Under the pieces are notes generated by a model, which had not been told where the DNA came from, did not search any database, and was given only the letters and a program-made list of their open reading frames with translations. The translations under genes were made by a program, and so were the position numbers. From the NCBI GenBank assembly GCA_023388715.1, contig JAEWFT010000010.1, positions 1-28,238 on the forward strand: 28,238 nucleotides of DNA, in the 5' to 3' direction. Below are positions 1 through 6,795 of this stretch, one piece after another (position 1 is the stretch's first letter; each line of letters opens with the position of its first letter). Source of the stretch: Pseudomonadota bacterium (lineage in GTDB: Bacteria; Pseudomonadota; Gammaproteobacteria; Xanthomonadales; Xanthomonadaceae).

Positions 1-1
1 G

Positions 2-958
2 GTCCCGGCGCCCACGCCACCGGCCAGTGCGCCGGTCGCCGCGCCGCCAGCCGCGCCCGGCCAGGTCGCTTCGCTGCCGCGCCCGGCCTCCGCGCCGGCG
101 CTCGGCAACGACGGCCTGCGCATCATCCCGGCCTTCGATTCGCCGGTGGTCGACGTCACCGGCACCCTGGATGCCGCCACCCTGCAGCAGCTCGACCAGC
201 AGGCGCGCGCGCTGCAGCAGCGCAAGGGCAGCCAGCTGCAGGTGCTGGTGGTGCCGACCACGCAGCCGGAAACCATCGAGGCCTACGCGGTGCGCGCCTT
301 CGAAGCCTTCCGCCTTGGCCGCAAGGGCATCGACGACGGCCTGCTGCTGGTGGTGGCGAAGGATGACCGCAAGGTGCGGATCGAGGTCGGTTATGGCCTC
401 GAGGGCGCGATTCCCGACATCACCGCCGGCCGCGTGATCCAGGAATACCTGGTGCCGCATTTCCGGCAGGGCGACTACGGCGCGGGCATCCTCGCCGCCA
501 CCGCGCAGCTGGTGAAGCTGGTGGAAGGCGAGGCGTTGCCGGAACCGGTCGCCAGCCACTCGACCGGATCTGACCGCGGCGGCAGCTGGCTGGTCGCCCT
601 GTTCGTCGCGTTCATCGTGGCGCAGGTGGCGCGCGGCATGTTTGGGCGGCTGCCGGCTGGCGTGCGCGCGTTGCTGGGCGGCGGCGCCAGCGGCGGCGTC
701 GCGTTGCTGCTGTCGTCGGCGTTGCTGGTCGGTGGGATCGGCGCGCTGATCGGCTTCGTCATCGGCATCGCCTCCGGCGGCGGGGGCGGGCGTTTTGCCC
801 GCGACCGCGGCTGGGGCGGTTATCCGGCGGGCGGTTGGGGTGGCGGCAGCTGGGGCGGTGGCAGCTGGGGCGGCGGTTCCGGTGGCGGCTTCGGCGGTGG
901 CGGCTGGTCCGGTGGCGGCGGCATGTCCGGGGGCGGTGGCGCCTCGGGAGGCTGGTGA
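2..958 (+). CDS. TPM-domain (YgcG-like) membrane protein, 5' partial
   Basis: The reading frame is open from the left edge, and no ATG, GTG or TTG occurs in it before the GTG at 146. That GTG lies inside the conserved TPM entry segment (PAFDSPVVDVTGTL), so the true start, probably with a signal peptide, is outside the window. The visible part has a Pro/Ala-rich linker, a TPM domain (about bases 130-540, with the GIDDGLLLVVAKDDRKVRIEVG core), two hydrophobic segments (about 580-640 and 655-775) and a Gly/Ser/Trp-rich tail. Family knowledge: such proteins are anchored with the TPM domain outside the cytoplasm, are often encoded beside lemA, and lack a firm biochemical role. The next TPM gene overlaps its stop by one base (TGATG), so the two are probably co-translated. 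The family call is firm; the function is unknown. Confidence 0.88.
   Translation, partial: VPAPTPPASAPVAAPPAAPGQVASLPRPASAPALGNDGLRIIPAFDSPVVDVTGTLDAATLQQLDQQARALQQRKGSQLQVLVVPTTQPETIEAYAVRAFEAFRLGRKGIDDGLLLVVAKDDRKVRIEVGYGLEGAIPDITAGRVIQEYLVPHFRQGDYGAGILAATAQLVKLVEGEALPEPVASHSTGSDRGGSWLVALFVAFIVAQVARGMFGRLPAGVRALLGGGASGGVALLLSSALLVGGIGALIGFVIGIASGGGGGRFARDRGWGGYPAGGWGGGSWGGGSWGGGSGGGFGGGGWSGGGGMSGGGGASGGW
836..880 (+). repeat. Three in-frame 15-bp units encoding (WGGGS)x3
   Basis: Units at 836-850, 851-865 and 866-880 each read TGGGG followed by a variable GG-rich half, and each encodes Trp-Gly-Gly-Gly-Ser. Third-position differences between units argue against very recent duplication. The tract lies in the flexible Gly-rich C-terminal tail of the first TPM protein; length variation by slippage is plausible. 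Confidence 0.7.
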
Positions 959-1461
959 TGGCCGGCACGCTCTCCCGGCTGTGGACGCACCTGTTCACCG
1001 CGAGCGCCGAATCGCGCTTCCCGGCGGAGGCGATGGAGCGCATCGCGCAGGCCATCGCGCAGGGCGAAACCGTGCACAGCGGGGAAGTCTGCTTCGCGGT
1101 CGAGGCCGCGTTGCCGTGGCGCGAGGTGCTCTCCGGGGCCGATGCACGCCAGCGCGCGCTGGACGCCTTCGGGCGGCTGCGGGTGTGGGACACCGCCGCC
1201 AACAATGGCGTGCTGGTCTACCTGCTGCTGGCCGACCACCGGATCGAGATCGTCGCCGACCGCGGCCTGGCGGGGCGCGTCAGCGAGGCGCAATGGCGTG
1301 GCGTCTGCCAGCTGATGGAGGAGCGCCTGCGCGGCGGCGAGTACGTCGATGGCGTGGTGGCCGGGATCGAGGCCGCCAGCGACCTGCTGGCCGAGCACTT
1401 CCCGCGCGATGCGACGCATGCCGACGAGGACGAGCTCCCGAACCACCCGGTCTTCCTCTAG
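958..1461 (+). CDS. Second TPM-domain protein, soluble form
   Basis: This 167-residue protein begins at the ATG overlapping the previous stop (TGATG at 956-960). It is a compact TPM domain without a signal peptide or membrane segment. The segment ALDAFGRLRVWDTAANNGVLVYLLLADHRIEIVADRG corresponds to the family core seen in the upstream gene. The C-terminus is acidic (DATHADEDELP). Family knowledge: tandem membrane-bound and soluble TPM genes commonly follow a lemA gene. Inference: the two proteins act together at the membrane, one outside and one inside, but no reaction can be assigned. Confidence 0.85.
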   Translation: MAGTLSRLWTHLFTASAESRFPAEAMERIAQAIAQGETVHSGEVCFAVEAALPWREVLSGADARQRALDAFGRLRVWDTAANNGVLVYLLLADHRIEIVADRGLAGRVSEAQWRGVCQLMEERLRGGEYVDGVVAGIEAASDLLAEHFPRDATHADEDELPNHPVFL

Positions 1462-1465
1462 CGCC

Positions 1466-1471
1466 TACAAT
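1466..1471 (+). promoter_or_regulatory. Candidate -10 box upstream of lgt
   Basis: TACAAT matches the sigma-70 -10 consensus at 5 of 6 positions and lies in the 40-base gap between the TPM gene and lgt. It would give a short leader of about 24 bases. No good -35 hexamer is visible at the expected spacing, so this is weak support for an independent lgt-thyA-folA promoter. Confidence 0.3.
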
Positions 1472-1501
1472 GGGGCAACGCCCTCCACCACGCGGTTGCG
1501 C

Positions 1502-2392
1502 ATGCCCGTCCTGCACCAGATCAATCCCGTCGCCGTCGCGCTTGGCCCGCTGAAGATCCACTGGTACGGGCTGATGTACCTGCTGGGCTTCGTGGTGGCG
1601 TGGTGGCTGGGCCGCCGCCGCGTGCGCCAGGGCCGTCTGCCCGGCGTCGACGAGAACGGGTTCGGCGACCTGATGTTCTACGGGATGCTGGGCGTGTTCC
1701 TTGGCGGGCGCATCGGTTACATCCTGTTCTACGACTTCCCGGCCTTCCTCGCCAACCCGCTGATGCTGTTCAAGGTGTGGGAGGGCGGCATGAGCTTCCA
1801 CGGCGGTCTGATCGGCGTGCTGCTCGCGGCCTGGCTGTGGTCGCGCCGGCACCGCCTGCATTTCTTCGACACCATGGATTTCGTGGCGCCCCTGGTGCCG
1901 GCGGGCCTGGGCTTCGGTCGCCTGGGCAACTACATCGGCGGCGAGTTGTGGGGCAAGCCGACACAGGGCACCGCGTTCGATGGCTTTGGCGTGGTGTTCC
2001 CGCGCACGCTGCCGGAGCCGTTCTTCTCGATGGATGCCGCCACCCTGAAGGCCCAGTTCGACGCCGGCCTGCTGGACAGCTTCGCCCGCCACCCGTCGCA
2101 GCTCTACCAGGCCACGCTGGAGGGGCTGGTCATGTTCGTGTCGTTGGTCTGGTATTCGCGCAGGCCGCGGCCGCGTTATGCGGTGAGCGGGCTGTTCGCG
2201 CTGCTGTACGGGATCTTCCGCTTCCTAGTCGAATTCGTCCGCGAGCCTGACGCGCAGATGGGCTACCTCGCCTTCGGATGGCTGACCATGGGCCAGGTGC
2301 TGAGCCTCCCGCTGATCCTGCTCGGGCTGTTCTGGCTGTGGCGCTCCCGCAGCGCCCCGACCCTGCAGGGCAGCGCCAGCGGCGCGCCATGA
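1502..2392 (+). CDS. lgt: Prolipoprotein diacylglyceryl transferase
   Basis: This 296-residue inner-membrane enzyme transfers diacylglyceryl from phosphatidylglycerol to the lipobox cysteine of prolipoproteins, the first step of lipoprotein maturation. The Lgt signature GFGRLGNYIGGELWG is at residues 138-151; Arg140 and the upstream His100 (SFHGG) correspond to the E. coli residues R143 and H103. About seven hydrophobic helices are visible. The start ATG at 1502 gives the usual N-terminus (hydrophobic, with HWYGLMYLLGF at 20-30); the frame is open further upstream but has no family-like sequence there. The stop overlaps the thyA start by four bases (ATGA). The lgt-thyA pairing is conserved in enterobacteria. 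Confidence 0.97.
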   Translation: MPVLHQINPVAVALGPLKIHWYGLMYLLGFVVAWWLGRRRVRQGRLPGVDENGFGDLMFYGMLGVFLGGRIGYILFYDFPAFLANPLMLFKVWEGGMSFHGGLIGVLLAAWLWSRRHRLHFFDTMDFVAPLVPAGLGFGRLGNYIGGELWGKPTQGTAFDGFGVVFPRTLPEPFFSMDAATLKAQFDAGLLDSFARHPSQLYQATLEGLVMFVSLVWYSRRPRPRYAVSGLFALLYGIFRFLVEFVREPDAQMGYLAFGWLTMGQVLSLPLILLGLFWLWRSRSAPTLQGSASGAP

Positions 2393-3183
2393 GGCAATAC
2401 CTGGACCTGCTGGCCCACGTCCTGGCGCACGGGACCGAAAAGGCCGACCGCACGGGTACCGGCACCCGCAGCGTGTTCGGCTGGCAGATGCGCTTCGACC
2501 TGGGCGAAGGCTTCCCGCTGGTCACCACCAAGAAGCTGCACCTGCGCTCGATCGTGCACGAGCTGCTGTGGTTCCTGCAGGGCAGCACCAACATCGCCTA
2601 CCTGAAGGACAACAAGGTCAGCATCTGGGACGAGTGGGCCGATGACAACGGCGAGCTCGGACCGGTCTACGGCAAACAGTGGCGCAGCTGGGAGGGTGCG
2701 GACGGGACGGCCGTCGACCAGATCGCCTGGGTGATCGACGAGATCCGGCGCAACCCGGATTCGCGCCGGCTGATCGTGTCCGCGTGGAACGTGGCCGAGC
2801 TGCCGAAGATGGCGCTGATGCCCTGCCACACCCTGTTCCAGTTCTACGTGGCGAACGGGAAGCTGAGTTGCCAGCTGTACCAGCGCAGCGGCGACATCTT
2901 CCTCGGGGTGCCGTTCAACATCGCCAGCTACGCCCTGCTCACCCACATGGTGGCGCAGGTGTGCGAGCTCGGCGTCGGCGATTTCGTCCACACGCTGGGC
3001 GATGCGCACCTGTACTCCAACCACTTCGAGCAGGCGCGCGAGCAGCTGGCGCGCGCGCCCCGGCCGCTGCCGCGCCTGCAGCTCAATCCGCAGGTGCGCG
3101 ACATCTTCGGCTTCCGTTTCGAGGACATCGTGGTGGAGGGCTACGACCCGCATCCGCCGATCAAGGCCCCGGTGGCGGTCTGA
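2389..3183 (+). CDS. thyA: Thymidylate synthase
   Basis: The protein has 264 residues, the same length as E. coli ThyA. It converts dUMP to dTMP with 5,10-methylenetetrahydrofolate as methyl donor and reductant, yielding dihydrofolate. The catalytic cysteine is Cys146 in LMPCHTLFQFY. The folate- and dUMP-binding elements RTGTGTRSVFGWQMRFDL (residues 21-38) and YQRSGDIFLGVPFNIASY are intact. It starts at the ATG inside the ATGA overlap with lgt and its TGA shares a base with the folA start, so translation of lgt, thyA and folA is likely coupled. The next gene, folA, reduces the dihydrofolate this enzyme produces. Confidence 0.98.
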   Translation: MRQYLDLLAHVLAHGTEKADRTGTGTRSVFGWQMRFDLGEGFPLVTTKKLHLRSIVHELLWFLQGSTNIAYLKDNKVSIWDEWADDNGELGPVYGKQWRSWEGADGTAVDQIAWVIDEIRRNPDSRRLIVSAWNVAELPKMALMPCHTLFQFYVANGKLSCQLYQRSGDIFLGVPFNIASYALLTHMVAQVCELGVGDFVHTLGDAHLYSNHFEQAREQLARAPRPLPRLQLNPQVRDIFGFRFEDIVVEGYDPHPPIKAPVAV

Positions 3184-3689
3184 TGCAGCCAGCGCCGCTG
3201 CAGGTCTCGCTGCTGGCAGCGCTGGACCGTGCCTATGCGATCGGCAAGGACAACACGCTGCCGTGGCACCTGCCGGATGACCTGCGCCGCTTCAAGGCGC
3301 TGACCCTCGGCAAGCCGGTGCTGATGGGGCGCAAGACCGCGCAGTCGCTGGGACGAGCGCTGCCCCGGCGGCGCAACCTGGTGCTGACCCGCAGCGGCGC
3401 GGTGCCGTTCGCGGGAATGCAGGCAGTGGCATCGCTGGACCAGGCGCTTGCGCTGGCACGCGGCGAGGCCGGCGAGCTGTGCGTGATCGGCGGCGGCGAC
3501 GTGTTCGCGATGGCGCTGCCGTTGGCCACCCGCATGCACCTGACCTGGGTGGACGCGGTGGTGGAGGGTGCCGAGGTGTTCTTCCCGCGCTTCGATCCGG
3601 CGGCATGGCGCGAGGTCGGCCGCGAGCACCATCCGGCCGATGCCGCGCACGCCTGCGCGTTCGACTTCGTGGATTACGTGCGCGCCTGA
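3183..3689 (+). CDS. folA: Dihydrofolate reductase
   Basis: This 168-residue NADPH-dependent enzyme reduces dihydrofolate to tetrahydrofolate, recycling the product of ThyA. Hallmarks are AIGKDNTLPWHLPDDLRRFK at residues 19-38 (active-site acid Asp33, aligned with E. coli Asp27), MGRKT at 48-52 and the cofactor segment VIGGGDVF at 101-108. The start ATG shares its A with the thyA stop (TGATG). The last 16 bases overlap the 3' end of the convergent apaH gene. E. coli also has folA adjacent to and convergent with the apaH operon, so this is old synteny. Confidence 0.97.
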   Translation: MQPAPLQVSLLAALDRAYAIGKDNTLPWHLPDDLRRFKALTLGKPVLMGRKTAQSLGRALPRRRNLVLTRSGAVPFAGMQAVASLDQALALARGEAGELCVIGGGDVFAMALPLATRMHLTWVDAVVEGAEVFFPRFDPAAWREVGREHHPADAAHACAFDFVDYVRA

Positions 3690-4603
3690 TCGCGCGGGGG
3701 CGGGCGGCGCTCGCCGCCGCGCGGGTCCGGACGCGGCTGACCGCGATTGCGCCTCGGGGGACGCGCCTTGGGTTGCGGCGCCGGGACGTCGCGGCCGGGG
3801 ACCTGGACCACGTTCAGCCCGTCGGCATCCAGCTGCAACGCGGTCAGCTTGCCGCCCCACACCGCGCCGGTGTCCAGCGCATGCACCCCGTGGCCGATGA
3901 ACAGCCCCAGCGTGCTCCAGTGCCCACAGACGATCTTCAGGTCGCGCTGCGCGCGCCCCGGCACCGCGTACCACGGGTAGATCCCGGGCGGCTGGGTGCC
4001 AGGCTCGCCCTTGTGCTCGAACAGGATGCGCCCGCGCGGGCTGCAGTAACGCATGCGGGTGAAGATGTTGATGATGGCGCGGTCGCGTTCGCTGCCGTTG
4101 AGGCGGGGCGACCAGTCGGGGCCGTCGCCGTACATGTTCTTCAGCAGGCGGCGGTACTGGTCGCCGCGCAGGCGCGCCTCGATCTCGCGCGCATGCTTTT
4201 CCGCCAGCTGGGTAGTCCACCTCGGCGCCAGGCCGGCATGCACCATCATCCAGCCAAGCTCGCGGTCGACGTGCGCCATTTCTTGCGTGCGCAGCCAGTC
4301 CACGAGGGTGCGCGCATCCTCGGCGAACAGCACCTGCTGCAGGTCCGGATTGACCTTGCGCTGTTCCTCCGGCGTGCGCTCGGCGATCGCCAGCAGCGAC
4401 AGGTCGTGGTTGCCGAGCACGACGTGGGCGTGCTCGCGCAGCGAATGCACCAGCCGCAGGGTCTGCAGCGACTGCCCGCCGCGGTTGACCAGGTCGCCGC
4501 AGAACCACAGCCGGTCCACGGCCGGATCGAAGCGCAGTTTTTCCAGCAGGCGCTGGGTGACGTCGTAGCAACCCTGGAGGTCGCCAATGGCCCAGATCGC
4601 CAT
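3674..4603 (-). CDS. apaH: Symmetrical diadenosine tetraphosphatase with Arg/Pro-rich tail
   Basis: The 309-residue protein belongs to the PPP metallophosphatase family and hydrolyses Ap4A to two ADP; recent family work also links ApaH to removal of Np4 caps from RNA. Metal-site motifs are GDLQG (residues 7-11), GDLVNRG and GNHD, with later HAG and GHW segments. Gln replaces the His of GDxHG, a variant I believe is common outside enterobacteria. The protein is about 30 residues longer than E. coli ApaH (280) because of a basic, Pro-rich tail at about residues 267-309, with 11 Arg and 12 Pro. The gene is the last of the lptD-surA-pdxA-rsmA-apaG-apaH operon, 7 bases after apaG, and its 3' end overlaps folA. 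Confidence 0.96.
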   Translation of the reverse strand: MAIWAIGDLQGCYDVTQRLLEKLRFDPAVDRLWFCGDLVNRGGQSLQTLRLVHSLREHAHVVLGNHDLSLLAIAERTPEEQRKVNPDLQQVLFAEDARTLVDWLRTQEMAHVDRELGWMMVHAGLAPRWTTQLAEKHAREIEARLRGDQYRRLLKNMYGDGPDWSPRLNGSERDRAIINIFTRMRYCSPRGRILFEHKGEPGTQPPGIYPWYAVPGRAQRDLKIVCGHWSTLGLFIGHGVHALDTGAVWGGKLTALQLDADGLNVVQVPGRDVPAPQPKARPPRRNRGQPRPDPRGGERRPPPRDQART

Positions 4604-4610
4604 GGCGGCC

Positions 4611-4991
4611 TCAGTGCAGGGTGCGCGGGACGGACAGCGTGAACGCGGGGATCGGCGCGGCGAAGCGGGTGCCGTCGTCGGCGAGCACGTCGTAGCTGCC
4701 GCGCATGGTGCCGATGTCGGTTTCCAGCACCGCGCCGGAGGTGTACTCGAAGCCCTCGCCGGGCCGCAGCCACGGTTGTTCGCCGACCACGCCCTCGCCC
4801 ACCACTTCCTGCACCTTGCCGTTGCCGTCGGTGATCAGCCAGTGGCGACCCAGCACGCGCGCCGGCACCTTGCCTTCGTTGCGGATGTGGACGGTATAGG
4901 CGAACACGTAGCGCTGCTCCTCGGGCACCGATTGCTCGTCGAGGAAACAGGTCGCGACGGAAATTCCGAACTCGTAATCGGTCTTGCTCAT
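4611..4991 (-). CDS. apaG: ApaG-domain protein
   Basis: This 126-residue single-domain protein is close to E. coli ApaG (125). It has the expected beta-rich fold with RYVFAYTVHIRNEG, RHWLITDGNGKVQEV, GVVGEQPWLRPGEGFEYTSG and the conserved GTMRGSY segment. Family knowledge: it is a fibronectin-III-like Co2+/Mg2+-binding protein of uncertain role, related to domains of F-box and DNA-polymerase-interacting proteins. It lies between rsmA (46-base gap) and apaH (7-base gap). The gap before it holds a TAGAAT hexamer exactly six bases before the ATG, suggesting an internal promoter. Confidence 0.95.
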   Translation of the reverse strand: MSKTDYEFGISVATCFLDEQSVPEEQRYVFAYTVHIRNEGKVPARVLGRHWLITDGNGKVQEVVGEGVVGEQPWLRPGEGFEYTSGAVLETDIGTMRGSYDVLADDGTRFAAPIPAFTLSVPRTLH

Positions 4992-4997
4992 GCGCGC

Positions 4998-5003
4998 ATT
5001 CTA
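4998..5003 (-). promoter_or_regulatory. Candidate -10 box giving a leaderless apaG mRNA
   Basis: On the minus strand TAGAAT (5 of 6 to TATAAT) is followed by GCGCGC and then the apaG ATG. That spacing would place the transcription start on the A of the start codon. No convincing -35 is seen, and no Shine-Dalgarno sequence precedes apaG, which fits a leaderless internal promoter. Confidence 0.4.
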
Positions 5004-5037
5004 GCGAGCCGGCGGCAAAGGCCGCATGAAGCGCGCG

Positions 5038-5841
5038 TCAGCGCTGCGCCAGCAGGTTGCCCAGGCGCGCGAAACCGGCCACGTCGACCTGCTCGGCGCG
5101 CGCGTCCGGGCGCAGGCCGGCGGCCTCGATCGCCGCGCTGTCCGCCACCGATTGCAGCGCATTGCGCAGGGTCTTGCGGCGCTGGCCGAAGGCGGCGCGC
5201 ACCACGCTGGCGAACATCGCGCGATCCCGGACCGCGATCGCCTCCGCAGGCTTGGGCAGCAGCCGCACCACCGCCGAGTCCACCTTCGGCGCCGGCCGGA
5301 ATGCGCTCGGCGGCACCACGAACAGCGGGGTGACGGTGCAATAGGCCTGCAGCATCACGCTGAGGCGCCCGTAGACCTTGCTGCCGGGCCCGGCGGCCAT
5401 CCGCTCCACGACTTCCTTCTGCAGCATGAAGTGCATGTCGCGGATCGCCGCGGCATGGTCCAGCGCGTGGAACAGGATCGGCGAGCTGAGGTTGTAGGGC
5501 AGGTTGCCGACCAGCCGGATCCGGCCGTCGGCGTCGCCACGCTGCGCGGCCAGTGCGCTGAAATCGACCCCCAGCACGTCGCCCTCGATCAGGTGCAGGG
5601 TGCCGTGCGCGCGTGCGGCGGCCACCAGCGGCGCTTGCAGGTCGCGGTCGAACTCGATCGCGGTGACCTCGCCGTGGCGCTCCAGCAGCGGGAAGGTGAG
5701 CGCGCCCTGGCCCGGGCCGATCTCGACGATCGTGTCCCCGGGGCGCGGATCGATTGCCTGCACGATCTTCGCGATCACGCCCTTCTCGTGCAGGAAGTTC
5801 TGCCCGAGGTGCTTCTTGGCCGGTTGGGTGAATGCGCTCAT
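5038..5841 (-). CDS. rsmA: 16S rRNA (A1518/A1519) dimethyladenosine transferase
   Basis: The 267-residue KsgA-family SAM-dependent enzyme dimethylates two adjacent adenines in the 3' hairpin of 16S rRNA during late 30S assembly. It opens with KKHLGQNFL at residues 9-17, then motif I EIGPGQG at 40-46 and catalytic motif IV NLPYN at 113-117. The C-terminal domain carries FRPAPKVDSAVVRL and FGQRRKTLRN, which are typical of the family. The ATG at 5841 overlaps the pdxA stop by four bases; longer upstream readings in this frame run through pdxA and have no family similarity. Confidence 0.97.
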   Translation of the reverse strand: MSAFTQPAKKHLGQNFLHEKGVIAKIVQAIDPRPGDTIVEIGPGQGALTFPLLERHGEVTAIEFDRDLQAPLVAAARAHGTLHLIEGDVLGVDFSALAAQRGDADGRIRLVGNLPYNLSSPILFHALDHAAAIRDMHFMLQKEVVERMAAGPGSKVYGRLSVMLQAYCTVTPLFVVPPSAFRPAPKVDSAVVRLLPKPAEAIAVRDRAMFASVVRAAFGQRRKTLRNALQSVADSAAIEAAGLRPDARAEQVDVAGFARLGNLLAQR

Positions 5842-6791
5842 GGCACCGCGCGGGCGCGAGCGAGCCGGGTGCAGCCCTCGATCGCCGCGAACAGGCTGGA
5901 CGGATCGGCGGCGCCGGTGCCGGCGATGGCCAGCGCGGTGCCGTGGTCGACCGCCACCCGTGGGTAGGGAAGCCCGAGGGTGATGTTGACCGCGTTCGCG
6001 AAGTCGGCGTGCTTGAGCACCGGCAGCCCCTGGTCGTGGTACATGGCCAGCACCGCATCGACACCGCGCAACCTGTCGGGCAGGAAGGCGGTGTCGGCCG
6101 GCAGGGGACCCATAAGGCGCATCCCGGCGTCGCGCAGCCGCGCCAGCACCGGGATGATCACGTCCACCTCCTCGCGCCCGAGATGGCCGTCCTCGCCCGC
6201 GTGCGGGTTGAGGCCCAGCACCGCGATGGTCGGCGCATTGATGCCGAACTGCTCGCGCAGTGCGGTGTGGAGGATGCGCAACGTGCGCTCCAGGGCCTCG
6301 GGCGTCACCTGGTCGGTCACCTCGCGCAGGGGCAGGTGGACGGTCTGCAAGGCCACCCGCATCGCGGGATTCGCCAGCATCATCACCACGTCGCGACCGG
6401 CATGCGCGGCCAGCAGGCCGGTGGTGCCGGTGTAGGCGATGCCGCCGGCGTTGATCGCCGCCTTGTGCACCGGGCCGGTGACCATGCCGTCCAGCAGCCC
6501 CTCGACGCAGGCGTGCGCGGCGCGCAGCAGCGCCTGCACCACGGAGGCTGCATTGGCCGGCTCGGGTACGCCGAAGGCGGCCGCCACCGGGTGCGGGATG
6601 TCGACGAATTGCAGCGAAGGCGAGGGCGAGGGCAGCGCCAGCGAGAGTGCGTCGGCGGCGCGCTGCAGCGCGCCGATGTCGCCGTGCACGTGGAGGTCGG
6701 CGCCCCATTCGCGCTGCAGCGCGCGCACCACCAGCTCAGGTCCGATCCCCGCGGGCTCGCCCACCACCAGCGCGAGCCGGGGACGCAGCAT
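5838..6791 (-). CDS. pdxA: 4-hydroxythreonine-4-phosphate dehydrogenase
   Basis: This 317-residue enzyme of vitamin B6 synthesis oxidises 4-phosphohydroxy-L-threonine; its product is then used by PdxJ to make pyridoxine 5'-phosphate. The N-terminal GEPAGIGPEL (residues 11-20), TGPVHK, NPHAGEDG and DHGTALAIAGTG motifs are present. Three metal-binding histidines are recognisable at 152, 197 (NPHAGE) and 252 (YHDQG). I chose the ATG at 6791, four bases after the surA stop, because the protein then begins directly with the family N-terminus. An ATG at 6827 would add 12 unmatched residues and overlap surA by 32 bases. Order and coupling follow the E. coli operon. Confidence 0.96.
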   Translation of the reverse strand: MLRPRLALVVGEPAGIGPELVVRALQREWGADLHVHGDIGALQRAADALSLALPSPSPSLQFVDIPHPVAAAFGVPEPANAASVVQALLRAAHACVEGLLDGMVTGPVHKAAINAGGIAYTGTTGLLAAHAGRDVVMMLANPAMRVALQTVHLPLREVTDQVTPEALERTLRILHTALREQFGINAPTIAVLGLNPHAGEDGHLGREEVDVIIPVLARLRDAGMRLMGPLPADTAFLPDRLRGVDAVLAMYHDQGLPVLKHADFANAVNITLGLPYPRVAVDHGTALAIAGTGAADPSSLFAAIEGCTRLARARAVP

Positions 6792-6795
6792 CGGC

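Noticed and set aside
1280..2092. Long minus-strand open frame opposite lgt
   Set aside because: It is a GC-skewed shadow of the TPM and lgt genes; the translation is low-complexity His/Gln/Arg-rich with no family motif, while the plus strand carries a complete Lgt signature.
3674..4603. His to Gln change in the GDxHG metal motif of ApaH as a sign of inactivation
   Set aside because: GD-x-QG occurs, as far as I recall, in many non-enterobacterial ApaH proteins, and the other metal-site motifs are intact.
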